Origin: Micromonospora lupini str. Lupac 08
GTDB taxonomy: Bacteria > Actinomycetota > Actinomycetes > Mycobacteriales > Micromonosporaceae
Length of the DNA stretch: 64,000 nucleotides
Direction of reading: 5' to 3'
Assembly: GCF_000297395.2 (NCBI RefSeq)
Contig: NZ_HF570108.1
Coordinates: 6,741,637 to 6,805,636 of the forward strand
Of this stretch, positions 25,268-33,885 are shown one piece after another (position 1 is the stretch's first letter; each line of letters begins with the position of its first letter). The translations under genes and the position numbers were made by a program. The notes beneath the pieces are model-generated. The model did no database searches, had not been told where the DNA came from, and saw only the letters and a program-made list of their open reading frames with translations.

Positions 25268-27415
25268 GTGACTCCGCCCCGCACCGCCACCGGTTCCGCC
25301 ACCCCGTCGGCCCGTGGTGGGAGCCGGCGGCGGGGTGCCCGGCCCAGCGGCACCGACCTGCTCGCGGCGGCGGTCGGCGCGGTTCCCGGCGGCACGGCGC
25401 GGCCCGGCCAGCAGCAGATGACGACCGCCATCGAGGAGTGCGTGACAAGCGGTGAGCACCTGCTCGTGCAGGCGGGCACCGGCACCGGCAAGTCGCTTGC
25501 GTACCTCGCGCCGGCCCTCACCGTCGACGGCCCGGTGGTCGTCTCCACTGCCACGCTGGCGTTGCAGTCCCAGCTCGTCGACCACGACCTGCCCCGGCTG
25601 GCCGACGCCGTCGAGCCGCTGCTCGGCCGCCGGCCCACGTTCGCGGTGCTGAAGGGCCGGCACCACTACCTCTGCCTGGCGCGGCTGGACAACTCCACCG
25701 AGGACGAGCCGGAGGACACCCTCTTCGACGCCCCGGCCTCCCGCCCGGGCGGCGGCACGAAGTGGCTCGGCGAGGCGGGCCGGCTGGGCAAGCAGATCGA
25801 GCGGCTGCGCGGCTGGGCCGAGAAGACCGACACCGGCGACCGCGACGAGCTGGACCCGGGCGTCGACGACCAGGCCTGGCGGCTGGTCTCGATGCCGTCG
25901 CGGGAGTGCGTCGGCGCGACCCGCTGCCCGTTCGGCGCGGAGTGCTTCGCCGAGGCGTCCCGCGCCCGCGCCCGCGAGGCCGACATCGTGGTGACGAACC
26001 ACAGCCTCCTCGCGGTCGACATGCTGGCCGACCGGCACATCGTCCCGCCGCACAAGCTGCTCATCGTCGACGAGGCGCACGAGCTGGCCGACCGGGTCTC
26101 CTCGGCCGCCCAGGCCGAACTGGTGCCGGAGCTGATCGACCGGACCACCCGGCGGGCCCGTACGCTGCTGCGGCCGGAGACCGCCGACGCGCTCACCGCC
26201 GCCGGTGACGCCCTCGCCGTCGGGCTGGCCGAGGCCCCGGCCGGTCGACTCACCGCCGGCCTGCCGACGCCGCTACGGGAGGCGTGCACGCTGCTCGACG
26301 CGGCCACCCGCACCGCCCTGGACGCGATCGGCGACGTCAAGTCCGATGATCCCGACCCGGTCCGCAAGCAGCAGGCCAAGGCCGCGCTTGACGACCTCTC
26401 CACCACCGCCCAGCGACTCCTCGAAGAGGCCGACCACGACGTGGCCTGGGTGGAGAAGAACGACAGCGGCAGCCGGCGGGCCCTCGTGGTCGCGCCCCTG
26501 TCGGTGGCCGGCACCCTCGCCACCCACCTGTACGACGAACGCACAGTCGTCGCCACCTCGGCCACCCTGGCGCTCGGCGGCCGGTTCGACACGGTGGCCC
26601 GCGCCCTCGGCCTGGACGCGCCGCCGGTCCCGGCGTCCCCGGCCGCCGCCTCGCTGGCCGCCCGTACCGGGGCGGGTCGCCCGGCCGCCGAGACGCCGGG
26701 CCGCCGGCTGGCCGACGCCACCATCGTGCCGGCGACCGAGGGGCCGGGCTGGCGCTCGCTGGATGTGGGCTCGCCGTTCGACTACGCCCGGCAGGGCATC
26801 CTGTACGTCGCCGCGCACCTGCCCCGGCCCAGCGTCTCCGGGCTGCCCGACGCGGCCGGCGAGGAGCTGCTCGGGCTCGTCGAGGCGCTCGGTGGTCGTA
26901 CTCTCGGGCTCTTCTCCTCCCGGCGGGCCGCGCAGCAGGCGGCGGAGCTGCTGCGCGCGCGGACCGACCTGCCGGTGTTGCTCCAGGGCGAGGAGGCGCT
27001 GCCGCTGCTGGTCCGCCGTTTCCGCGAGGAGCGGTCCAGCTGCCTGTTCGGGGTGATGTCGCTCTGGCAGGGGGTGGACGTGCCCGGCGACGCCTGCCAG
27101 CTCGTGGTCATCGACCGGCTGCCCTTCCCCCGACCGGACGAACCCCTCGCGGCGGCCCGCGCCGCGGCCGTGGACGCGGGCGGCGGCTCCGGCTTCGCCG
27201 CGGTCAGCGTGCCGATCGCGGCGGTCCGGCTGGCGCAGGGCGTGGGCCGGCTGATCCGGGCCACCGGCGACAAGGGCGTCGTCGCGGTGCTCGACTCACG
27301 GCTGGAGACGGCCCGGGGTTACGGGCCGTTCCTGCGCCGCTCGCTGCCCCCGTTCTGGTACACGACACGCCCCGAGGTCGCCCGAGGCGCCCTGCAACGC
27401 CTCGCCACCACCTGA
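25268..27415 (+). CDS. DinG/XPD-like ATP-dependent DNA helicase
   Basis: 715 residues, superfamily 2 helicase of the Fe-S XPD/DinG class. Walker A AGTGTGKS (about 70-80), DEAH box VDEAHEL (about 268), and motif VI QGVGRLIR. A candidate 4Fe-4S cluster is formed by Cys residues between Walker A and DEAH (YLCLARL, ECVGATRCPFGAECF). GVMSLWQGVDVPGD is motif V-like. It likely unwinds DNA with 5'-to-3' polarity during repair. Start at GTG 25268 supported by TACCGT 6 nt upstream (leaderless). Confidence 0.92.
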   Translation: MTPPRTATGSATPSARGGSRRRGARPSGTDLLAAAVGAVPGGTARPGQQQMTTAIEECVTSGEHLLVQAGTGTGKSLAYLAPALTVDGPVVVSTATLALQSQLVDHDLPRLADAVEPLLGRRPTFAVLKGRHHYLCLARLDNSTEDEPEDTLFDAPASRPGGGTKWLGEAGRLGKQIERLRGWAEKTDTGDRDELDPGVDDQAWRLVSMPSRECVGATRCPFGAECFAEASRARAREADIVVTNHSLLAVDMLADRHIVPPHKLLIVDEAHELADRVSSAAQAELVPELIDRTTRRARTLLRPETADALTAAGDALAVGLAEAPAGRLTAGLPTPLREACTLLDAATRTALDAIGDVKSDDPDPVRKQQAKAALDDLSTTAQRLLEEADHDVAWVEKNDSGSRRALVVAPLSVAGTLATHLYDERTVVATSATLALGGRFDTVARALGLDAPPVPASPAAASLAARTGAGRPAAETPGRRLADATIVPATEGPGWRSLDVGSPFDYARQGILYVAAHLPRPSVSGLPDAAGEELLGLVEALGGRTLGLFSSRRAAQQAAELLRARTDLPVLLQGEEALPLLVRRFREERSSCLFGVMSLWQGVDVPGDACQLVVIDRLPFPRPDEPLAAARAAAVDAGGGSGFAAVSVPIAAVRLAQGVGRLIRATGDKGVVAVLDSRLETARGYGPFLRRSLPPFWYTTRPEVARGALQRLATT

Positions 27416-27431
27416 GCCCACGCTGACGCGC

Positions 27432-27449
27432 GGCCCCCGTCAGGGGGCC
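27432..27449. terminator. Small terminator-like hairpin between convergent genes
   Basis: GGCCCCC-GTCA-GGGGGCC, 7 bp, overlapping the stop of the AI-2E family gene and 17 nt past the helicase stop. Confidence 0.5.
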
Positions 27450-28750
27450 TGGGCGGCGACGACCACGGCGTCGGGTGGGGTCTCCGGAACTCTTCGAGCG
27501 GCAAGCCGGCGAATCGCGGTGTTCAGCACCGCGATGAGCGGCACGGAGACGAGCGCGCCGGTGATGCCGGCGAGGACGACACCGGCGGCGATTCCGATGA
27601 TCACCGCGAGCGGGTGGAGGGCGACCGCGCGTCCCATGATCAGCGGTTGGAGCACGTGCCCCTCGATCTGCTGCACACCGATCACCGCGCCCAGGATGAT
27701 CAACGCGGTGACCGGGCCGCTGTCGACAAGCGCCACCAACACCGCCACACCACCGGAGAGCGCCGCCCCGACGATCGGGATGAACGCGCCGAGGAAGACA
27801 AGCGCGGCCAGCGGGAAGGCGAACGGGACGTCGAAGATGACCAGGAAGATGCCGATGCCGACGGCGTCGATGAAGGCCACCAGCACGGTGGCCCGGACGT
27901 AGGCGCCGAGCGTGTGCCAGGAGGCGCGGCCGGCATCGTCGACCTTCCAGCGGGCGGCGACCGGCAGCAGCCGGACCAGGAAGCGCCAGATCCGGTTGCC
28001 GTCGCGCAGGAAGAAGAACGTCGCGAAGAGCACCAGCAGCGTGCCGGTCAGCACCTCGGCAAGCGTCGCGGCGGTGCTCAGTGCCCCGCTCGTGAACCTC
28101 GAGGTGTTGTCGTTGATCCAGGCCTGCGCCTCGTCGATGTAGCGGTCGAGCTGGGTGTCCGAGAGGTGCAGCGGGCCCGTCTTCAGCCAGTTCTGGATCT
28201 GCCGGACGCCCTCCGACGACTTCGCGCTCAGCTCGGGCACACCGCGAATGAACTCGTTGACCACAAGCGTCAGCGTGCCGATCACCGCGGCCAGACCGCC
28301 GACAAGCACCACCGCCGTCGCCAGCGACCGGGGCAGTCGGGCCCGCAGCAGCCAGCCCACCGCCGGCGCGAGCAGCGCGGAGAGCAGCAGCGCGATGGCC
28401 AGCGGAATGATCACGATCTTGATGGTGCCGACGATCCGGAGCAGCGCCCACGCCACCACACCGATCACGATCAGCCGCCAGCACCAGGCCGCGGCGATCC
28501 GCAGCCCGTGCGGCACGTCCGCGTCGTCCCGGCTGGTGGTCGAGCTGTGCAGGTCGACCGGAGGTTCCGCGCCGTAGACCGCGGCGCTCGGCGGTGCGGT
28601 CGGCCCCGGAACGGCCGGCGACGCCACCCGGGCCGTCTCCGACACGTCGTTCAACTCTTCACCCGACGTGTCCTCCTCGGTGCGCGCCGACTCCTGTCGC
28701 GACTGGTAGGCGCGGCGCAGCCGCCCGCGTACCCGCTCGAAGCGGCTCAA
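27440..28750 (-). CDS. AI-2E family transporter (TqsA/PerM-like membrane protein)
   Basis: 436 residues: a charged N-terminus of about 90 residues, then seven to eight membrane helices and a family block near GAFIPIVGAALSGGVAVLVA. The family includes the AI-2 exporter TqsA and Na+/H+ antiporters, so the substrate is open. The start is put at TTG 28750 because AGGAGG lies exactly 5 nt before it; an in-frame GTG overlaps that ribosome site and an earlier start would add 40 non-conserved residues. Confidence 0.87.
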   Translation of the reverse strand: MSRFERVRGRLRRAYQSRQESARTEEDTSGEELNDVSETARVASPAVPGPTAPPSAAVYGAEPPVDLHSSTTSRDDADVPHGLRIAAAWCWRLIVIGVVAWALLRIVGTIKIVIIPLAIALLLSALLAPAVGWLLRARLPRSLATAVVLVGGLAAVIGTLTLVVNEFIRGVPELSAKSSEGVRQIQNWLKTGPLHLSDTQLDRYIDEAQAWINDNTSRFTSGALSTAATLAEVLTGTLLVLFATFFFLRDGNRIWRFLVRLLPVAARWKVDDAGRASWHTLGAYVRATVLVAFIDAVGIGIFLVIFDVPFAFPLAALVFLGAFIPIVGAALSGGVAVLVALVDSGPVTALIILGAVIGVQQIEGHVLQPLIMGRAVALHPLAVIIGIAAGVVLAGITGALVSVPLIAVLNTAIRRLAARRVPETPPDAVVVAAQAP

Positions 28751-28908
28751 GCGCACCTCCTGGCAGAAGAGTCGTCGGCCCACGGCGACAGGTCGGACAG
28801 CATACGTCCGTTCCCGACACCGTAGGGCAGTTCCGCCACACAATGCCCAGACCACCTCGGGCGTAACCACCGGCGGTCGGCCGTCCGCGACACGGTAGCG
28901 TCTGCCCC

Positions 28909-29247
28909 GTGACCGCCGACCAGGTTTTCGACTCCGGCCTGCCGATCCGCCTGCTGCACGACCGCGTGCTGGTGCGGATGGACGGCAGCGAGGGCGAGCG
29001 CCGTTCCACCGCGGGCATCGTCATCCCGGCGACCGCCGCCGTCGGCAAGCGCCTCGCGTGGGCCACCGCCGTCGGCGTCGGGCCGAACGTCCGGGCCATC
29101 GTCTCCGGCGACCGGGTGCTCTTCGACCCGGACGACCGTTCCGAGGTCGAGCTGCACGGCCGCGGGTACGTGCTGCTGCGGGAGCGCGACGTGCACGCCG
29201 TGGCCGCCGAACGGGTCGACAACGACTCCACAGGCCTCTATCTCTGA
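28909..29247 (+). CDS. GroES-like (Cpn10) protein, not linked to groEL
   Basis: 112 residues. The Cpn10 fold is recognisable: IRLLHDRVLVRMD at the start, a mobile-loop-like segment (GSEGERRSTAGIVIPATA), VGVGPNV and GDRVLFDPDDRSEVELHGRGYVLLRERDV at the end. It is longer and more divergent than a standard GroES (about 97-100 residues) and lies 14 kb from groEL. It may be a paralogue with a special partner. Leaderless GTG start: TAGCGT at 28896-28901. Confidence 0.85.
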   Translation: MTADQVFDSGLPIRLLHDRVLVRMDGSEGERRSTAGIVIPATAAVGKRLAWATAVGVGPNVRAIVSGDRVLFDPDDRSEVELHGRGYVLLRERDVHAVAAERVDNDSTGLYL

Positions 29248-29348
29248 CGAACCTCCCCCGGCTCTGACACACCAGCGGGCGCCGTCGCGCCGTTTGCCGG
29301 CCCGTGGCGCGGGAAGCCAGCCGGCGACCGTGGCCCTGGGGAGGGACG

Positions 29349-29516
29349 ATGCCGGTATTCGTGAAGAAGCTGCTCACCTGGGGAAGCGTCGCGTTCCTGA
29401 TCTACTTCGTGGCGTTCCGGCCGGACGGCGCCGCGCAGATGTTCAAGGCGATCGGGGCGGCGCTGATGGCGATGTTCCAGGGCCTCGGCGACTTCCTCAC
29501 CACCCTGATGACCTGA
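29349..29516 (+). CDS. Small membrane protein, function unknown
   Basis: 55 residues (MPVFVKKLLTWGSVAFLIYF, then FKAIGAALMAMFQGLGDFLT): one membrane helix at about 8-22 and an amphipathic C-terminal half. A strong ribosome site (GGGGAGGGA) precedes the ATG, which makes expression likely. No known domain. It is followed by the convergent PrsW-like gene. Confidence 0.7.
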   Translation: MPVFVKKLLTWGSVAFLIYFVAFRPDGAAQMFKAIGAALMAMFQGLGDFLTTLMT

Positions 29517-29532
29517 GCACCGCCGACCGCCG

Positions 29533-30972
29533 TCAGGAGTGACCGGGCGGCCAGGGCGCGGCGGGGCGCAGGCCGTGCCAGCCGGGCGGCGGGTAGCCCA
29601 TCGGAGGTGGCGGCGGAGCCAGCACCACCGGGATCGGGACCACCGGCTCTTCGGGCGCGGCCACCGGCCGCGACGTACCGTCCGGGAAGCGCAGGTGGTA
29701 GCTGCTTCCGTCCCAGACGCCCACCGGCGCCTGCGGATCACGCCCCACGAAGAACGACCGGTGCGCGGTGATCGCCTCCAGCAGTTGCCGTTCCTCGGCA
29801 ACCGCCCGCTCGCGGTCGCCCGGCTTACGGTCCAGACCACGCAGCATCCCGTCGCGCAGCAGCGCCAGCCGCGTCGCGGCGACCTGGTACCCGCGCATCG
29901 CCCGCACCCCGGCGTCGCCCGCGACCCGGCGTGCCCAACTGCGGGCCGCGTGCCGGCGACCCAGGCTGCTCAGCGCGGCCACCTCGGGCGGGCTCAGCCA
30001 ACCCGCGCGCACGTAGTCGGGCAGGATCCGCTCGGTGAGTCGCCCCTCCCAGGCGCGCAGCCACAGGGCCAGCCCGACCATCCCGAAGAAGACCGGCACC
30101 ATCAGGCCGAGGAAGCCGTACAGCATGATCACCGCTTCGCCGGTGGCCTGGGTCAACGTCGGCAGCAGGTTCCACGTGCCGTGCAGCATCATCGCCAGCA
30201 GCAGGCCGGCGATCGGGGCGAGCACGCGGACCCGCCGGTCGGCCGAACGCGAGGCGACACCGAGCCCCACACCTGTCATCGAGGTGAAGAGCGGATGGGC
30301 GAACCCGAACAGGAGGATCCGCACGATGAAGATGGCGATCACCTGCTGGGCGCCGGTCGCCGGGCCGTACCGGTCGGCGCCGGCCGCGTAGCCGTACCCG
30401 CCCAGGTAGAGGATGTTCTCCACCATCGCGAAACCGACCGCGGAGAGCCCGCAGTAGACCAGGCCGTCGGTGATGCCGGACCACTCCCGACGCCGGAACA
30501 CCAGCAGCAGGATCGGGCCGAGGGCCTTGGTCAGTTCCTCGATGAACGGCGCCACCAGCACCCCGGTGAGCGCGTCCGGCAGCCCCCAGTCGGCGAACCG
30601 TCCGGCGGCGAACTCGTTGACGTTGAGGGCGGCGGCGGTGGAGACGAACGCGCCCCAGGCGAAGCAGAAGATCAGGTACTTCAGCGGCTCCGGCTCGTAC
30701 CGGTCGAGCCACAGGAAGCAGGCGATCAGCACCGGCACCGGCAGGATCGCCGCCCCCACCCCGACCAACAGAGCCTGCACGCCGAGCGACTCGCCGAGCT
30801 TGAAGACCATGAAGACCGCGCACGCGGCGATGAACGCCACCACCCCGGCCAGCACCAGGAACCGCAGCCAGTTCGGTCGGCGCGGCGGCATCCGGGGCGC
30901 CGCGACGACAGCCGGATCGGCGGACGCGGGCGGCGACGACGGCAGGGGTGCACCGGGCGGGGTGTCGGCCAT
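29533..30972 (-). CDS. PrsW-family intramembrane metalloprotease
   Basis: 479 residues with about eight or nine membrane helices. The PrsW zinc-site motifs are present: EELTKAL (EExxK type, near 165), FAHPLFTSM and LLHGTWNLL-type MMLHGTWN. The C-terminal 170 residues are cytoplasmic. PrsW proteases cut membrane substrates such as anti-sigma factors; the substrate here is unknown. The start at ATG 30972 is supported by TACGCT 6 nt upstream (leaderless). Confidence 0.9.
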   Translation of the reverse strand: MADTPPGAPLPSSPPASADPAVVAAPRMPPRRPNWLRFLVLAGVVAFIAACAVFMVFKLGESLGVQALLVGVGAAILPVPVLIACFLWLDRYEPEPLKYLIFCFAWGAFVSTAAALNVNEFAAGRFADWGLPDALTGVLVAPFIEELTKALGPILLLVFRRREWSGITDGLVYCGLSAVGFAMVENILYLGGYGYAAGADRYGPATGAQQVIAIFIVRILLFGFAHPLFTSMTGVGLGVASRSADRRVRVLAPIAGLLLAMMLHGTWNLLPTLTQATGEAVIMLYGFLGLMVPVFFGMVGLALWLRAWEGRLTERILPDYVRAGWLSPPEVAALSSLGRRHAARSWARRVAGDAGVRAMRGYQVAATRLALLRDGMLRGLDRKPGDRERAVAEERQLLEAITAHRSFFVGRDPQAPVGVWDGSSYHLRFPDGTSRPVAAPEEPVVPIPVVLAPPPPPMGYPPPGWHGLRPAAPWPPGHS

Positions 30973-31024
30973 GCGGTCAGCGTAGCCATCCCCCGCCGGC
31001 TGGTCCGGTCGCATCCGCAGCCGC

Positions 31025-31030
31025 TATGCT
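31025..31030 (+). promoter_or_regulatory. -10 box of the SAM-IV riboswitch transcript
   Basis: TATGCT, 7 nt before the first paired base of the riboswitch, so transcription should begin at about 31037. Confidence 0.5.
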
Positions 31031-31037
31031 GCGGGCA

Positions 31038-31150
31038 GGTCACGAGTGCCAGCGTTCAGCCCCGGCTTGCTGGCCGGCAACCCTCGTCGAGTTCGCGGTG
31101 GGGTGCCCCGGGTGATGACCGGGCCCAGCCCGATCCTCGTGCTGGGCAAG
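31038..31150 (+). ncRNA. SAM-IV riboswitch
   Basis: Matches the actinomycete SAM-IV aptamer: 5' P1 strand GGTCACGAGTGCCAGCG, core CCCCGGCTTGCTGGCCGGCA, then CGCGGTGGGGTGCC and the closing TGATGACC (P1 pairs 31038-31042 with 31116-31120). A further hairpin, CCCAGC/GCTGGG (31124-31146), follows as in SAM-IV. It binds S-adenosylmethionine and should lower expression of the downstream aminotransferase gene. Two mutually exclusive hairpins lie between it and the ribosome site. Confidence 0.93.
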
Positions 31151-31202
31151 CGCGGACCCCGTCCCGACACCACCCGGGGTCCCTGACCCCGGAGGTTCCG
31201 GC

Positions 31203-32471
31203 GTGTCCGTCACCCTCGTACCCTCGCTGCCCGCCCTGCCCACCGTCGCGCCCGCGCCGTCGGCGCCGCTCGACGTGCTCGGCGTACCCGGCGAGATCAA
31301 CCTCGACTACGCGGCCACCGCGCCGTGCGCGCGGGCCGCGGCCGACGCGGTGACCGAACTGCTCCCGTGGTACGCCAGCGTGCACCGCGGCGCAGGAGCG
31401 CTGTCGCGGCGCTGCACGCTGGCCTACGAGCGGGCCCGGCAGACGGTCGGCGACTTCTTCGGCGCCCGCGCCGACGACCACGTGATCTTCACGCGGAACA
31501 CCACCGACGCCCTCAACCTGCTGGCCCGGGCGCTGCCCGCCGGCACGACTGTCGTCACCTTCGCGGGCGAGCACCACGCCAACCTGCTGCCCTGGCCACG
31601 CGGCTCGGTGCGCCTGCCGGTGCCCGCCGACCCCGCCGGGGCGGTACGCGCTCTCGCCGCCGCCCTCACCGAGCTGCGCCGTGACAGCAACCCCGCGCTG
31701 CCGGTGCTGGTCGCCGTGACCGGCGCGAGCAATGTGACAGGCGAGCTGTGGCCGGTCGCCGAGCTGGCCCGGGTGGCCCACCGCCACGGCGCCCGGATCG
31801 TCCTCGACGCCGCGCAGCTCGCCCCGCACGCCCCGGTCGATCTGGACACGCTCGACGTGGACTACCTGGCCGTGTCCGGCCACAAGCTGTACGCCCCGTT
31901 CGGCACGGGTGTGCTCATCGGCCGGGCGGACTGGCTGGACGCCGCCGCGCCGTACCTGGCCGGTGGCGGCGCCACCAGCCACGTCGGGCCGGCCACCCAC
32001 GACGTCACCTGGGCGTACGGCCCGGCCCGACACGAGGGCGGCACCCCGAACCTGCTGGGCGCGGTGGCGCTGGCGGCGGTGTGCGCCGCGCTGACCGACG
32101 CCGACCGGGTCGCGCTGGCCGCCCGTGAGCAGGCGCTGCTGGCCCGGCTGCGCACCGGCCTCGCCGCCCTGCCGCACGTGGTGGAGCTGCGCACCTTCGG
32201 CCCCGACGCGCCCCGGGTCGGCATCGTCTCGTTCGTGGTGGCCGGCTGGGACTCCGCCGCGGTGGCCGCCCGGCTGGCCACGGAGCACCGGATCGGCGTA
32301 CGGGATGGTCTGTTCTGCGCCCACCCGCTGGCCCGGCGGCTGCTGGGTGAGGCTGCCGGACGTGCCGGCCGGCGGGATCTTCCGCCGACCGCGTTGCGCG
32401 CCAGCATCGGTCTGGGCAGCACGGCCGCCCAGGTCGACCGACTGCTCGCCGCGCTCGCCGAGCTGAGCTGA
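31203..32471 (+). CDS. Class V PLP-dependent aminotransferase (cysteine desulfurase-like)
   Basis: 422 residues, fold type I, NifS/SufS-like. The PLP Lys is Lys228 in VSGHKLYAPFGTG; INLDYAATAP, FTRNTTDALNLLARAL and VLDAAQLAPHAPVD are family landmarks. A SAM-IV riboswitch in the leader ties it to sulfur-amino-acid metabolism, so a Cys-desulfurase- or Cys/Met-related role is likely, but it lacks the clear catalytic-Cys loop of SufS in the expected place. GGAGG at 31191-31195 fixes the GTG start. Confidence 0.9.
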   Translation: MSVTLVPSLPALPTVAPAPSAPLDVLGVPGEINLDYAATAPCARAAADAVTELLPWYASVHRGAGALSRRCTLAYERARQTVGDFFGARADDHVIFTRNTTDALNLLARALPAGTTVVTFAGEHHANLLPWPRGSVRLPVPADPAGAVRALAAALTELRRDSNPALPVLVAVTGASNVTGELWPVAELARVAHRHGARIVLDAAQLAPHAPVDLDTLDVDYLAVSGHKLYAPFGTGVLIGRADWLDAAAPYLAGGGATSHVGPATHDVTWAYGPARHEGGTPNLLGAVALAAVCAALTDADRVALAAREQALLARLRTGLAALPHVVELRTFGPDAPRVGIVSFVVAGWDSAAVAARLATEHRIGVRDGLFCAHPLARRLLGEAAGRAGRRDLPPTALRASIGLGSTAAQVDRLLAALAELS

Positions 32472-32514
32472 GCTGGGCCGAGCTGAGCTGGGCTGGGCTG
32501 GGCTGGGCCGAGCT
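32460..32514. repeat. Pentanucleotide microsatellite (GAGCT/GGGCT, 11 units)
   Basis: Eleven consecutive 5-nt units: GAGCT x3, GGGCC, GAGCT x2, GGGCT x3, GGGCC, GAGCT. It starts in the last codons of the aminotransferase and contains its TGA, so the stop lies within the repeat. Confidence 0.9.
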
Positions 32515-32543
32515 GGCACGGGGCGGGCGCGCGCCGCCCGCGT

Positions 32544-33809
32544 TCAGCCGACAGGCGGGGCGGTGGGTGGCTTCGGCGCCTCACCCGGCTCGGCCGGTTC
32601 GCCGACCGGCCGCTCCTGCTCCCCGAAGGCGGTCCGGATCCACCGGTTCGCCTCCTCCTGCTCGACGCCGGAGGCCACCAGCAGGTCGCTCGCCGTGGTC
32701 CGGATCTGGGCGACCACGACACTGCCGGAGAAGCCGACCCCGGCCCCGTACGCCCGGCCGGCCTCGCTGACGGCCCGCAACGACCGCTCCCGCGCCTTCT
32801 GCGGCTCCTCGCCGGCCGCGAACTCGTGCTTGAGCAGGCGGACCGACTCGGCGAGGTGACCGATCGAGTCCGGCATCGTATCCGGTACCGGCTCGTCGTC
32901 CTCGATCAGGGTGACGGACCGCCGGATCAGCGTGCCGCTGTTGCGCATCGCGCGGTCGATCGGATCGGCCGCCTCCGCGTAGTGGATCAGCTCGCCGCGG
33001 CGGTGCCAGCGGGCCGGCGACAGGGTGGCCGTCTCCTTCGCGCCCTCGATCGCCTCGGCCAGGGTGGCCAGCTCGTCCTTGTTGTTGCGCAGCCGCTCCA
33101 GCGCCCGCTGGATGGCGCCCCGGTCCCGGTCGCGCAGCCCGTCGGCGGTGGCGTCGAGCTGGGCGGCGAGCAGGTCCAGCGCCGGTCGCGCGGCTCGGTT
33201 GATCACCCGGAGCGGGTTCAGCGGCAGCAGCACCGCCGTCACCAGCAATGCGACGCCACCGCCGAGGAAGGCGTCGACGAAGCGGGGTATCTCCAGGTTC
33301 TGGGTGGACGGGCTCAACGTCACGATCAGCACCGCCGTGGCCGCCGCCTGGATCACGATGGCCACGCTCGCCCCGGCGAAGATGGTGAGCAGGATCGCCA
33401 CCGTGACCACCAGGCCGAGCTGCCACGCGCCGGTGCCGAGGAAGTAGATCAGGAGGTCGCCGACGAACACCCCGACGCCCACCCCGACGATCAGCTCCAC
33501 GGTGCGGCGGAACCGCTGCCCGACCGACGCGGCAAGCGTGCCGACCGCGGAGATCGGCGCGAAGACCGGTTGCGGGTTGCCCAGCACCTTGTGCGAGATG
33601 AGGTACGCCAGGCCGGCCGCCAACCCGGCCTGGACGGCCAGCCCACCCGCCATCCGCACCCGGTGCAGCCGGTCGTGCAGGGTGGCCCGCCCACGATGCC
33701 GCAGTTGCTCGGTGGCCTCGGCGATGCGCGCCCCGTCGACGTCCACCAACCCGTCCCGCAACGGGGCACGTCGCACCATCGGAGGTCTCTTGTCCCGGGC
33801 CACCGCCAT
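32544..33809 (-). CDS. FUSC-family (aromatic acid exporter-like) membrane protein
   Basis: 421 residues: six or so membrane helices between about 50 and 190 (FAPISAVGTLAASVGQRFRR is the FUSC signature region), then a long helical cytoplasmic domain and a Pro/Glu-rich tail. FUSC/AaeB-like proteins are thought to export aromatic acids or related small molecules. Start ambiguous: ATG 33809 is used, ATG 33779 is possible, neither with a clear ribosome site. The terminator side abuts the pentanucleotide repeat. Confidence 0.85.
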   Translation of the reverse strand: MAVARDKRPPMVRRAPLRDGLVDVDGARIAEATEQLRHRGRATLHDRLHRVRMAGGLAVQAGLAAGLAYLISHKVLGNPQPVFAPISAVGTLAASVGQRFRRTVELIVGVGVGVFVGDLLIYFLGTGAWQLGLVVTVAILLTIFAGASVAIVIQAAATAVLIVTLSPSTQNLEIPRFVDAFLGGGVALLVTAVLLPLNPLRVINRAARPALDLLAAQLDATADGLRDRDRGAIQRALERLRNNKDELATLAEAIEGAKETATLSPARWHRRGELIHYAEAADPIDRAMRNSGTLIRRSVTLIEDDEPVPDTMPDSIGHLAESVRLLKHEFAAGEEPQKARERSLRAVSEAGRAYGAGVGFSGSVVVAQIRTTASDLLVASGVEQEEANRWIRTAFGEQERPVGEPAEPGEAPKPPTAPPVG

Positions 33810-33885
33810 GGGCGCGACTACCCGTGGCGGGCCCGGTGAATCCTCCCGCCCGCATACGACGCGCGGGATGCGGCAGACTCGGGCG

